From positions 1 to 64,000 of the forward strand of contig NZ_LDQA01000008.1 in NCBI RefSeq assembly GCF_001475935.1: DNA of 64,000 bases, read 5' to 3'. The notes under the pieces were generated by a model. That model had not been told where the DNA came from. It worked only from the letters and a program-made list of their open reading frames with translations, and searched no databases. A program made the translations under genes and the position numbers. The stretch comes from Aureimonas ureilytica (lineage in GTDB: Bacteria > Pseudomonadota > Alphaproteobacteria > Rhizobiales > Rhizobiaceae). This document shows, piece after piece, positions 1 to 8,655 of the stretch; within the stretch, counting starts at the first letter, position 1, and every line of letters begins with the position of its first letter.

Positions 1-2283
1 CAGCCGCAGCCGCAGCCGCCGCGCCCGGCCAGCCTGCCAAGCGCCTCGGCCGCGCCGAGCCCCGTAAGACCCGACGCGCCCGCAATCGCCGCGCCTCCAT
101 CCGCGCCACCGGCATCCGCGTCTAACACCAGCGCACAACCCGCCCCCTCCAACGGCTGGCGTCGCCACCTCATCGCCGGGCCGGAGCTGGCTTTGTCGGG
201 CGAGATCGATCGGCGGCGCTGGTCGATCACTCTGACGCGCGAGGAAGCGGAAGCCGCCGCCCGGCTCAACATCGCCTATCAGAACGCCATTCTGGTGGCT
301 CCCGAAGCGTCGCGCCTGCGCCTTCTCGTCAACGACATGCCGCTGATCGACGCGCCCGTCGCCTCGTCGGACGGGTTGAGCGATCTCACGGTCGCCGTGC
401 CGGCCGGCCTGCTGCGCCCCGGCCTCAACACGATCGGCGTCGAAAGCACTCTGCGGCACAGGACGGACTGCACTGTCAGCTCCACCTACGAACTCTGGAC
501 GACGCTGGCTTCGGGCCGCACCTTTCTCGAATTCGCCGGAAGCGCCGCCGATTTCGCGCCGCGCCGGCTGGAGGACGTGCGCGCCACCGGCCTCGACGGC
601 GAGGGGCTGACGCTGATCCGCCTCGCGCTGCCCGCCGGAGACCTCAGCGACGCCGCCCCGGCCCTCATGCGCCTGTCGCAGGGGCTGGCGCTTCTCACCG
701 CCATGCCCAACCAGAGCGTCGAGATCGTGCAGGGCAGCGTGCCGCCGGCCCGCGCCGGGACGCTCGATGTCGTGGTCGCCCCGGCCGACGCCTTCGGCGC
801 GCTGGCGGGGGCCTTGAGCGCAAGCCCGAGCGGGGGCGCGAGCTTCCTGCGCCGCGGCGATGGATCGAGCGTTCTGGCTCTCACCGGCTCCAACTGGGAC
901 GAAGTGGCAGCGGGCGCCGAGCGCATCGTCTCCTTCGTGGACCGGGAGGGAGCCGCCCCGCGCCCGGCGATCCTCAACCCCGCGCTGCGCACGCCCGACG
1001 CGCCCTTGATGCGCGAGGGCGGGGCGCTGAGTTTCCGCGAGTTGGGCGTCGTCTCGCAGGAGTTCGCCGGGCGGCGTTTCCGCACCGAGTTCGCCGTCGC
1101 GGTGCCCGGCGATTTCTTCGCCGAAGCCTATGGCGAGGCCGTGGTTCGGCTGGACGCCGCCTATAGCGGCGAGGTTCTGCCGGGCAGCCTCGTCAATCTC
1201 TATGTGAACGGCAATATCGCGACGACCCTGCCGATCGGCGGCGGGGGCAGCGGCGTGCTGGACGGCTTTCCCTTGCGCATGACCATGCGCCATCTCAGGC
1301 CCGGCGTGAACACGATCGCGCTGGAGGCCAATCTTCTGACCGAGGCCGACCGGAGCTGCCGGCCGGGCACCTCCACCGGCGGCGCGCCGCGCTTCGCTCT
1401 GTTCGATACCTCGCGGCTCGAAGTGCCCGATTTCGCCCGCATCGCGCGGGTGCCCGATCTCTCGGCCTTTCAGGGCGTCGGCTTTCCCTACAATGTCACG
1501 CGCGATCCCGTGGATGTCGTGCTGCCGGACGATCGGGCGGAGGGCCTCAGCGCCGCCGCGACCTTTCTGGGCCGCATCGCATTTTCGGCCGGCCATGCCA
1601 TTCCGCTGCGGCTCGCGCCCGCGCCGACCGGCGCCCTCGGCTCGCACGCGCTCTTCATCGGGCCGACGCGCCAACTGCCGCCCGAGGCGCTGACGCGTGC
1701 CCATATCGATCCCGCCCGCGCGGCCGAATGGGGCGGGCAGGCGCCCGGGCCGGCCGCCGCCCCCGCGCTGACGCTGGAGGGCTGGCAGAAGCAGTTCGGC
1801 ACGGCGTCTGGCTGGCGCGCGACGCTGTCGGATCTGGAAGGCTGGCTGCGCGAGACCTTTGACATCGAGGCTGGCGGGCTTCGGCTGGTGCCCGCCAGCC
1901 AGCAGCCCTTCGCCCCCGGCGCGGATGACGGATTGGTGGTCGGGCAAGGCGAGGGGCCGGCCGGCGTCTGGACCGTTCTCACCGCGCCGAGCACGGCGGC
2001 CTTGAGAGAGAATATCGCGCTGGTCGCGCGCGAGGCGAACTGGGTGCAGCTCGTGGGGCGCGTGTCGGCCTTCGACCCAAAAGAGAGCACAACCGCCAGC
2101 CAGCCCGTCGGCGCGGCGTCCTTCGTGCCGACGCAGCCCTTTTCCTTTTCCAATATGCGCCTGATCCTCGCCAACTGGCTGTCGGAAAACGTCCTCGCCT
2201 ATGCTTCGCTGATCGTGGTGGTGGCGCTTCTCCTCGGCATCGCCACCACCGCCTTCGTGCAAACCTTGGGGCACCGCGAATGA
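1..2283 (+). CDS. bcsB: Cellulose synthase periplasmic regulatory subunit BcsB (5' end outside window)
   Basis: The reading frame is open from the first base, so the true start lies upstream; about 760 residues are visible. BcsB is the periplasmic partner of the cellulose synthase BcsA and guides the glucan chain across the periplasm. The visible N-terminal part is a Pro/Ala-rich linker (about 55 residues), followed by the repeated beta-rich carbohydrate-binding and flavodoxin-like segments expected of the family. A single membrane anchor lies near the C-terminus (around 2195-2265), as in known BcsB. A TTG at 193 could be mistaken for the start, but the frame continues upstream with coherent codon use. 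It overlaps bcsZ by 4 bases (ATGA), indicating one operon; bcsA is expected just upstream of the window. Identification rests on family features and on the adjacent GH8 cellulase. Confidence 0.88.
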   Translation, partial: QPQPQPPRPASLPSASAAPSPVRPDAPAIAAPPSAPPASASNTSAQPAPSNGWRRHLIAGPELALSGEIDRRRWSITLTREEAEAAARLNIAYQNAILVAPEASRLRLLVNDMPLIDAPVASSDGLSDLTVAVPAGLLRPGLNTIGVESTLRHRTDCTVSSTYELWTTLASGRTFLEFAGSAADFAPRRLEDVRATGLDGEGLTLIRLALPAGDLSDAAPALMRLSQGLALLTAMPNQSVEIVQGSVPPARAGTLDVVVAPADAFGALAGALSASPSGGASFLRRGDGSSVLALTGSNWDEVAAGAERIVSFVDREGAAPRPAILNPALRTPDAPLMREGGALSFRELGVVSQEFAGRRFRTEFAVAVPGDFFAEAYGEAVVRLDAAYSGEVLPGSLVNLYVNGNIATTLPIGGGGSGVLDGFPLRMTMRHLRPGVNTIALEANLLTEADRSCRPGTSTGGAPRFALFDTSRLEVPDFARIARVPDLSAFQGVGFPYNVTRDPVDVVLPDDRAEGLSAAATFLGRIAFSAGHAIPLRLAPAPTGALGSHALFIGPTRQLPPEALTRAHIDPARAAEWGGQAPGPAAAPALTLEGWQKQFGTASGWRATLSDLEGWLRETFDIEAGGLRLVPASQQPFAPGADDGLVVGQGEGPAGVWTVLTAPSTAALRENIALVAREANWVQLVGRVSAFDPKESTTASQPVGAASFVPTQPFSFSNMRLILANWLSENVLAYASLIVVVALLLGIATTAFVQTLGHRE

Positions 2284-3317
2284 GATCGCTGACGCCTCTC
2301 TTGTTCGCGCTTCTTCTGGCTTGGGGGACACCCGCCATGGCTGCGTCCTCGCTTCCACCCGGCGCGTGGGAGAGCTACCGCGCCAGCTTCCTCGACGCGT
2401 CGGGGCGCATCGTCGACACCGGCAATCACGGCATCAGCCATAGCGAGGGGCAGGGCTACGGCCTGCTTCTGGCCGTGATGGCCGATGACCAGGCCAATTT
2501 CGACCGCATCTGGAGCTTCACGCGCACGCAGCTTCTGGTGCGCGACGACGGGCTGGCCGCCTGGCGCTGGACGCCGGGCTCCGAGCCGCCCGTCACCGAT
2601 CTCAACGATGCCAGCGACGGCGACATCCTGATCGCGCTCGGCCTCGCGCGGGGCGGGGCCAAATGGCAGAGGTCCGACCTGACAGAGGCCGCCGCGACGC
2701 TGGCGGGATTCATCGGCGCGCGCCTTCTCTTCGCCCATGATGGGCAGACGCTGCTGCGGCCGGGCGTCTCCGGGTTCGATCGGGGCGAGCGCGCGGACGG
2801 GCCGGTTGTGAACCTGTCCTATTGGGTGTTCGAGGCCTTCGGCGAACTCGCCGCGCTCGCACCCGGCCATGACTGGAGCGGGGCCGAGGGGGGCGGGCGG
2901 CACCTTCTCGCCAGCGTCCTCACCGACGCCGCCCTGCCGCCCGAATGGCTCTCGCTCGCCCAGCGGCCCAAGCCCGCCGCCGGCTTCCCGGCCGAGTTCG
3001 GCTACAACGCGCTGCGCCTGCCGCTCTATCTCCTGCGCGCAAGGGAAGGAGATACCGATCTCCTGCGCAAGCTCACGGCCGGAATGACAGACGCGAACGG
3101 CAACCTGCGGATCGTGGATCTCGCCAGTGGCGCGACCAAGGAAACGCTCAGCGACCCCGGCTATCGCATCATTCCGGCCGCAGTCGCCTGCGTGCTCGAG
3201 GGAACGCCCGTGCCGGAGGACCTGCGCGGCTTCGCGCCGACGCTCTACTATCCTTCGACCCTGCACCTTCTCGCCCTCGACGCGCTCAACGAGAGGCATC
3301 CCGAATGTCTGCGCTGA
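2280..3317 (+). CDS. bcsZ: Periplasmic endo-1,4-beta-glucanase BcsZ (GH8)
   Basis: The 345-residue product hydrolyses beta-1,4-glucan in the periplasm and is a standard accessory of bacterial cellulose synthesis. A signal peptide with cleavage after AMA (about residue 21) is visible. The GH8 signature is present: Glu56 within SEGQGYG (family proton donor region) and Asp113/Asp115 in DASDGDILIA. Length matches the family. The start ATG overlaps the bcsB stop, so the two are translationally coupled. Its 3' end overlaps the next gene by 13 bases. Together with bcsB and the TPR protein this marks the distal part of a bcs operon. Confidence 0.92.
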   Translation: MRSLTPLLFALLLAWGTPAMAASSLPPGAWESYRASFLDASGRIVDTGNHGISHSEGQGYGLLLAVMADDQANFDRIWSFTRTQLLVRDDGLAAWRWTPGSEPPVTDLNDASDGDILIALGLARGGAKWQRSDLTEAAATLAGFIGARLLFAHDGQTLLRPGVSGFDRGERADGPVVNLSYWVFEAFGELAALAPGHDWSGAEGGGRHLLASVLTDAALPPEWLSLAQRPKPAAGFPAEFGYNALRLPLYLLRAREGDTDLLRKLTAGMTDANGNLRIVDLASGATKETLSDPGYRIIPAAVACVLEGTPVPEDLRGFAPTLYYPSTLHLLALDALNERHPECLR

Positions 3318-5923
3318 AGACCCTCGCCGCGTTCTCCGCGATTGCCGGCCTGTCCGTCGCCATGCATGCCTGGCGCGAGGGTTACGACCTGTCGCCGCCG
3401 GCCGCGCCGAGCGTGGCCATGGCAGCCGAGCCGAGCGGCGCGCTCGTCGCGCAGGCGCAGACATCGAACCCGGCACCGGCGCAGGCTCCGACGCTGCCGC
3501 CAACGCAGGTCGCACCGTCTCAACCGGCCTCCAACGAGCCAGCCGCCGCGCCGCCGCAGGTCGATCTGACGGCGCTGCGCTACTTCGCCCAGCAGGGCGA
3601 TACGAGGCGTCTGGAAGCGGAAATCGCGCGGCTCAAAAGCCTGTATCCCAACTGGCAGCCGCCCGAGAATCCGTTCGATCTGCCGGCCGCCGCCCCGGCC
3701 GGCGACCCCGAGCTGGACCGCATCTGGCAACTCTATGCGCAGGGACGCCTGGGCGAGGTGCGCGAGGCCATCGCGGCGCGGACTGAGAGCCAGCCCGGCT
3801 GGCAGCCGCCCGCCGATCTTCTGGAGCGGGTCGCGGTGGCGGAAGCGCGCCTGCAACTCGTCAACGCCTCGAATCTCCAGCAATATGAAAGCGTCATCCG
3901 CATCGCGGCCTCGACCCCGAGCCTCCTGACCTGCTCGGAGGTGGACAGCCTCTGGCGCGTGGCGCGCGCCTTTGCCGAAACCAAGCGCCCCGAGCGCGCG
4001 AAGGACGCCTATCTCTACGTCCTCACCCATTGCGACAATGTCGGCGAGCGGCTCGCCACGATCCAGATGGCGAGCCAGCGGCTGGCCCGCGCCGATCTCG
4101 ACCCGCTCTTGGCGGCCGAGCGCAGCGGGCCGGACGGGGTCGGCGAGTTCGCCGCGCTGCGCGCCGATCTCGCCCGCGCGAGCCTCTCCAAGGCGGCGGA
4201 CGACGCCTCGGCGCAGGTCTCCGACGCCGATCTCGCGTTGATCCGCAAGTTGGTCGATGCGCCCGAAGGCCGGGCGTCCGATGCCGAGCTTCTGGGCTGG
4301 TACGCGCTGCGCCGGGGCGATGCGGCCGGTGCCCTGCCGAATTTCGAGCGCGCCCGCGCCAGGGACGACAGCGCCACGATCTCGCAAGGCTATGCCCTGT
4401 CCCTCATTCCGCTCGGCCGCTTCGCGGAGGCCGAAAACGCCATGGCGCGGTGGCGCACGGCGTCGGATGGGGCGCGGGCGGTCTATCTCGCGGCGGCCGC
4501 CAATCTGCTGGCGGCGAGCGGGGGCCAAATCATTCAGCCCGATGTGCTCGCACGCATCACGGCCGCCGTCGGGCAGGCGCGCGATGGCGCGAGCGCCCAG
4601 CAGCTCGGCTGGTATGCCTATGGGCTGAACCAGTTTGTGACCGCCGGCCAATGGTTCGCCGCCGCGCTCGACTTCCGGCGCGGCGACGAGCCGTCCGCCT
4701 ATGGTCTGGCGCTGGTGCGCCAGCGCCTCGGCGATCAGCCGGGCCTCGCCGCCCTCCAGCGCGCCTTCGGCCCCCGCTCGCCGCGCATCGCCGCGATCGG
4801 CCGCCCCGATCAGGCGGAGGTCGCGGCCGCCCAGGCCGCGCGCGACGGCGGCACCGTTCCGCCCACGGCCTATGCCGCCGCGCAGCCGAGCGCATCGGCG
4901 CAGGCCATGGCCGGGATGGCGGGCGCGGGTTCGCCTTTTGCCGGGGCGCCATCCGGCACCTCCGCGCAGCCGGGCGGAGCGATGGTCGGTCCAGCCGGGG
5001 CGAATGCGCCCGCCGCCGGTTTCGCGGCCGCGCAGCCGAGTTCCGCCATGAGCGGTGCCCCGCAGATGGCGGGCGCAGAATTGCCCGCCACTGCCGATGC
5101 GGGCTCACAGCCGGGAGCTTCGATGCGTGCGGGAACTGCGGCTGCGATGGCCGGCGAAGCGGGAGCCGGTTCGATTGTCTCCGCCTATGCGGGCATGCCG
5201 TCCGCGGCAGTGATGGGAGCCGGTGCCGGCTCGCAGGGGATGTCCCACACCTCGCCGCAGCCGGGCAGCAGCGCCATGGCGCAAGGCCAGACGCCGCCTG
5301 CGACACGCCGCGCCCACGTCGCGCCATCCGCTCGATCCGAGCCCGCCGCCAGCGCCGCGCCCGCCCGGCGCGTGGCGTCGAGGTCCGCGCCCGCAAGGGG
5401 ATGCGGCGGCGCTGAGATCGATCCGTCGACGCTTTCGCCCGACGCTGCCATGGCGCGCGGCTGGTGCCTTCTCGACCTCAACCGCCCGTTGGAGGCGGCC
5501 GGCGCGTTCGAAAGCGCGGCGCGGCGGGGCGAGGGACGCACGCGCCAGGACGCGTCCTATGGCGAGAGTCTGGCCTATCTGCGCCTCGGCGTCGGAGACC
5601 GCGCTGCCATTGCCGCCACACGCGCGCCCCAGCCCGCCGCGCGCCGCATCGAGCTGGACACCGCCATCCTCTCGGCCCGCGCCACCAGCGCCTTCGAGGC
5701 CAAGCGCCCGGTGGAGACCCTGCAGGCACTGGACGAGCGCGCCCGCATCGCGCCCGAGCGGCTCGACCTCATGGTTCTGCGCGGCTACGCCTATCTGGAA
5801 CTGCGCCGCTGGGCCGACGCGCGGCAGGTCTTCTCGGCGGTCGCGCGCACCGGCAACCGCGAAGGCGTGCGCGGCCTCGCCGCCCTCGATCAGGCACAGG
5901 GCCGCTTCGCGAACGACGGCTGA
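3305..5923 (+). CDS. TPR-repeat protein of the cellulose operon, BcsC/BcsK-like without a barrel
   Basis: The 872-residue product has an N-terminal hydrophobic export signal (about residues 5-25), a Pro/Ala-rich spacer, and helical TPR-type repeats from about residue 80 to 510. A low-complexity Ala/Gly/Met/Ser/Pro linker follows at about 517-698, and a second TPR block runs to the end (about 700-872). The ATG at 3305 is chosen because it gives a signal-like N-terminus and overlaps the bcsZ stop; the same frame is open further upstream but there only shadows bcsZ. The position after bcsZ is where bcsC sits in enterobacteria, but the C-terminal outer-membrane beta-barrel of BcsC is absent. TPR-only proteins (called BcsK in some alphaproteobacterial schemes) take this place in related operons. 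A scaffold role in the periplasm is inferred. Confidence 0.75.
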   Translation: MSALKTLAAFSAIAGLSVAMHAWREGYDLSPPAAPSVAMAAEPSGALVAQAQTSNPAPAQAPTLPPTQVAPSQPASNEPAAAPPQVDLTALRYFAQQGDTRRLEAEIARLKSLYPNWQPPENPFDLPAAAPAGDPELDRIWQLYAQGRLGEVREAIAARTESQPGWQPPADLLERVAVAEARLQLVNASNLQQYESVIRIAASTPSLLTCSEVDSLWRVARAFAETKRPERAKDAYLYVLTHCDNVGERLATIQMASQRLARADLDPLLAAERSGPDGVGEFAALRADLARASLSKAADDASAQVSDADLALIRKLVDAPEGRASDAELLGWYALRRGDAAGALPNFERARARDDSATISQGYALSLIPLGRFAEAENAMARWRTASDGARAVYLAAAANLLAASGGQIIQPDVLARITAAVGQARDGASAQQLGWYAYGLNQFVTAGQWFAAALDFRRGDEPSAYGLALVRQRLGDQPGLAALQRAFGPRSPRIAAIGRPDQAEVAAAQAARDGGTVPPTAYAAAQPSASAQAMAGMAGAGSPFAGAPSGTSAQPGGAMVGPAGANAPAAGFAAAQPSSAMSGAPQMAGAELPATADAGSQPGASMRAGTAAAMAGEAGAGSIVSAYAGMPSAAVMGAGAGSQGMSHTSPQPGSSAMAQGQTPPATRRAHVAPSARSEPAASAAPARRVASRSAPARGCGGAEIDPSTLSPDAAMARGWCLLDLNRPLEAAGAFESAARRGEGRTRQDASYGESLAYLRLGVGDRAAIAATRAPQPAARRIELDTAILSARATSAFEAKRPVETLQALDERARIAPERLDLMVLRGYAYLELRRWADARQVFSAVARTGNREGVRGLAALDQAQGRFANDG

Positions 5924-6132
5924 GGCGAGGGGCTGTAGCTGATCGCCTTCGGGCGGCGGTGCGGCGCACGGAGGATGGCAGCCGGTGTCATGCCTGCTCG
6001 CCAACCGGGTGTTCGGGCCGTGAACCGCGCTCGCCTCACGGCCGCTCCCACGCCCTAGCGGCAGCACCGAATGAAAGTCGTTTCCGGCCCTCCATTGCGA
6101 GGGCTCGGAACAGGACGTCAGCCCCCAACCGT

Positions 6133-6765
6133 CTACGCGTCCGTCGCGGCGCTGCCGAGGCGATCGAGCATTCGAATAAGATCGGCCAGGGATTTCGCCT
6201 GCATCTTGCGCATGGCATGTCCGCGCCGAACCTTGACGGTGATCTCGCTGAGGCCCAGCTCGCCGGCGATCTGCTTGTTGAGAAGACCGCGCCCGACCAT
6301 CACCATGACCTGACGCTCGCCCGGCGACAGCGACTGCCAGTTGCGGTGGAGATCCGCGAGCGCGCCGTCGGCTTCGAGCCGCGCCCGATCCCGCTTCAGC
6401 CCCTCCTGGATCGCGTCGATCAGGTCTTGGTCGCGGAACGGCTTGGTCAGGAATTCGATCGCCCCGTTCTTCATCGCGCGCACCGACATTTCGATGTCGC
6501 CATGGCCGGTGATGAAGATGACGGGCATCCGCAGGCCCTTCGCGCCCATATCCTTCTGGAATTCGAGGCCGCTCTGGCCGGGCATTCGGATATCCAAGAC
6601 GAGACAGCTCGGCGCGCTCGGCTGCTCGGCGGCGAGGAACTGCGCCACCGAGCCGAAAGAGCGCGCTTCGAGATCGACCGAGGCTAAGAGGTCGGCCACC
6701 GCCTCGCGCACGCTCGGATCGTCGTCCACGATGAAGACGAGGGGCGCCTGCGTGGGCGGGGTCAT
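6133..6765 (-). CDS. FixJ/NarL-type two-component response regulator
   Basis: The 210-residue protein has a receiver domain (residues about 8-125) with acidic pocket Asp14-Asp16, phosphoacceptor Asp58 in LDIRMPG, Thr86 and Lys108 in TKPF. A LuxR/FixJ-type helix-turn-helix follows (about 140-205, with SPGERQVM and the ITVKVRRGHAMRKM recognition region). The ATG at 6765 overlaps the stop of the upstream kinase gene by 4 bases, so the pair is co-transcribed and coupled. The architecture matches FixJ/StyR/NodW-type regulators; the target genes are not evident. It lies next to the cellulose genes but on the other strand, which is not enough to link them. Confidence 0.9.
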   Translation of the reverse strand: MTPPTQAPLVFIVDDDPSVREAVADLLASVDLEARSFGSVAQFLAAEQPSAPSCLVLDIRMPGQSGLEFQKDMGAKGLRMPVIFITGHGDIEMSVRAMKNGAIEFLTKPFRDQDLIDAIQEGLKRDRARLEADGALADLHRNWQSLSPGERQVMVMVGRGLLNKQIAGELGLSEITVKVRRGHAMRKMQAKSLADLIRMLDRLGSAATDA

Positions 6766-7856
6766 GCGTGGTCCTTTTCGGGCAGAGGCAAGGTGCAGCG
6801 GAACACGGCGCCCGGTCGCGGCTCGGAGGTCACCCAGATGCGCCCGCCATGCGCTTCCACGATGGAGCGGCTGATGGTCAGGCCGATGCCCATGCCCCCT
6901 TCCTTTGAGGTCCAGAAGGAATCGAACAGATGCTCTAACGCGTTGGCCCCGAGGCCGACGCCCGTGTCCGTGATGGAGAAGCCCAGATGCCCCGAATCCT
7001 CGCGGAAGGAGGCGATGGCGAGTTCGCGCCGTGCGGGGGGCACCGCGCTCATCGCCTCTATGGCGTTGAGAAGCAGATTGGCCGCGACCTGCTGCATCTG
7101 CACCTCGTCGGCGAGGATGGGCGGCAGCGCATCGGCGAGATCGAGCGTCACCGCAATGCCGTTGCGTTCGATCTCCGCCTGCGCCAGATCCAGCGCCGTC
7201 AGAAGCATGGCGTTGAGGTCGAGGCGCGTCTTGCGCGGCTTTTCGCCCTTGGCGAGGCCGCGCACGCGCAGGATGACGTCGCTTGCCCGGTTGGCCGCGT
7301 CGATGACGCGATGGAGCGCGGCGCGCGCTCGCTCGGGCTCGGGCGGCTCGCGGTCCAGCCAGCGGTGCGCGGCCTGCGCGCTGGTGGTGATGGCGGCAAG
7401 CGGCTGGTTGACCTCGTGCGCGATGGAGGCGGTGAGTTCGCCGAGCTGGGTCAGGCGCGCCATCTGACCGAGCTTGGCCTGCGCGGCGAAGACGGCGGCC
7501 TTGGCGGCGACCAGCTTGAGCGAGAGATAGGTGGTGACGGCGATGGCGAGAACGCTGATCACGCAGTTGGCGAGGCCAGAATCGAAGGCGCCGGCGCGCG
7601 TCAGAAACAGGCTGAGCACCGTCAGAAAGGCGCAGAACCACGCGAGCGCCACGACGCCCCGTACCGACAGCGCATCGACAGCCAGAAGGATTACGGCCGT
7701 GTAGAACACCGCGACGGCGATCTCGAAATGCGTGGCCGTGTCGGCGATGAAGATGAGGGCCGTGAGAACAGCCAGCGCGGCCAGACGCCAGCGCGGCCGT
7801 CTGGCCGCCTCACGTCTCGTCTCTTCCGCGCCCGTCTGCATCCCGCTCGCCCTCAT
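6762..7856 (-). CDS. Membrane-bound sensor histidine kinase, cognate to the FixJ-like regulator
   Basis: The 364-residue protein has about four membrane segments in residues 25-115, a short linker with no recognisable PAS domain, then the HisKA phosphoacceptor His147 in SIAHEVNQPL. The HATPase domain follows, with N box (NLLLNAIEAM), G1 (DTGVGL) and G2 (GMGIGLTISRSIVEAHGG) boxes. The catalytic core is of the FixL/DctB-like HWE-distinct class that pairs with FixJ-type regulators. The sensory input must come through the membrane region or the bilayer itself; the signal is unknown. A second possible ATG (7841) lies five codons downstream. It overlaps its response regulator by 4 bases. Confidence 0.88.
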   Translation of the reverse strand: MRASGMQTGAEETRREAARRPRWRLAALAVLTALIFIADTATHFEIAVAVFYTAVILLAVDALSVRGVVALAWFCAFLTVLSLFLTRAGAFDSGLANCVISVLAIAVTTYLSLKLVAAKAAVFAAQAKLGQMARLTQLGELTASIAHEVNQPLAAITTSAQAAHRWLDREPPEPERARAALHRVIDAANRASDVILRVRGLAKGEKPRKTRLDLNAMLLTALDLAQAEIERNGIAVTLDLADALPPILADEVQMQQVAANLLLNAIEAMSAVPPARRELAIASFREDSGHLGFSITDTGVGLGANALEHLFDSFWTSKEGGMGIGLTISRSIVEAHGGRIWVTSEPRPGAVFRCTLPLPEKDHA

Positions 7857-7872
7857 GCCAGCTTTCGAAACT

Positions 7873-8565
7873 TCAGACGCGCTCGAACCGCCAGCGCGCG
7901 GAGGTGACGAGCGGCTCCAGGCTCAGCCGCCCGATCATCTGCTCCACCAGGCGATCCTGTCGCTGGTCGGCACGCATGATCGCGTTGACCTCCACCCGGT
8001 TGGAGTCTTCGATATCGGTGCTTTCGATTTCCTGAATGTGGAGATGGGTCCCCACATCGCGCAGCAGCAGGCCGCGCACATCGGCCTCCCGCTCGCCATG
8101 GCAGACGATCGAGATCGTGTAGAGGCTCTTCAAGTCGGGCGCGAGCGGCAGGCGCAGCTCGATGGCGCGCACCAGCGGGCGCAGGAGCAGGTTCACGCAA
8201 ATGACGAAGAGCGTGCAGACGGCGGCATGGGGATAGAAGCCCGCGCCGCACAGCGTGCCGACGCCCGCCGAGCACCAGAGCGTGGCGGCCGTGTTGAGGC
8301 CGCGCACGTTCAGCCCTTCCTTGAAGATGATGCCCGCGCCCAGAAAGCCTATCCCTGAGACGACCTGCGCGGCCATGCGCGTCGGGCTGGATTCGCCGGG
8401 AAAGAGCGCGGCGAAGGTGACGAAGATCGCGGCGCCGATGGCCACCAGCGTGTTGGTGCGCAGGCCCGCCATCCGCTGGTGCCATTGCCGCTCGAAGCCG
8501 ATCGCGCAGCCGAGCACCAGAGCCGCGAAGAGATTGAGCGCCGTTTCCGGCAGATGGTCGAACAT
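7873..8565 (-). CDS. MgtC/SapB family inner-membrane protein (first of two)
   Basis: The 230-residue protein has the MgtC signature: a short N-terminal helix, the GFERQWHQRMAGLRTN loop, the conserved RMAAQVVSGIGFLGAG motif, and NVRGLNTAATLW before further membrane segments. A soluble C-terminal domain of about 85 residues (ACT-like in this family) follows. ATG 8565 is preferred over an in-frame TTG 15 bases upstream. MgtC proteins are linked to Mg limitation, acid stress and modulation of ATP synthase; which applies here is unknown. It ends 16 bases before the kinase start on the same strand, so it may be co-transcribed with the two-component genes. A paralogous MgtC is encoded at 24413-25135. 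Confidence 0.85.
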   Translation of the reverse strand: MFDHLPETALNLFAALVLGCAIGFERQWHQRMAGLRTNTLVAIGAAIFVTFAALFPGESSPTRMAAQVVSGIGFLGAGIIFKEGLNVRGLNTAATLWCSAGVGTLCGAGFYPHAAVCTLFVICVNLLLRPLVRAIELRLPLAPDLKSLYTISIVCHGEREADVRGLLLRDVGTHLHIQEIESTDIEDSNRVEVNAIMRADQRQDRLVEQMIGRLSLEPLVTSARWRFERV

Positions 8566-8655
8566 GGGTGTCGGTCCCAAAGAAGGGGCAAGGCGGGATG
8601 AAGCCCATGGCAGAGCTTCATCACAGGCGCGTGTCAGGCCCGTTGAAGCTTCCCT

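Noticed and set aside
5944..5955. Small CGCC-TTCG-GGCG hairpin after the cellulose genes
   Set aside because: A 4-bp stem alone with no T-run is too weak to call a terminator.
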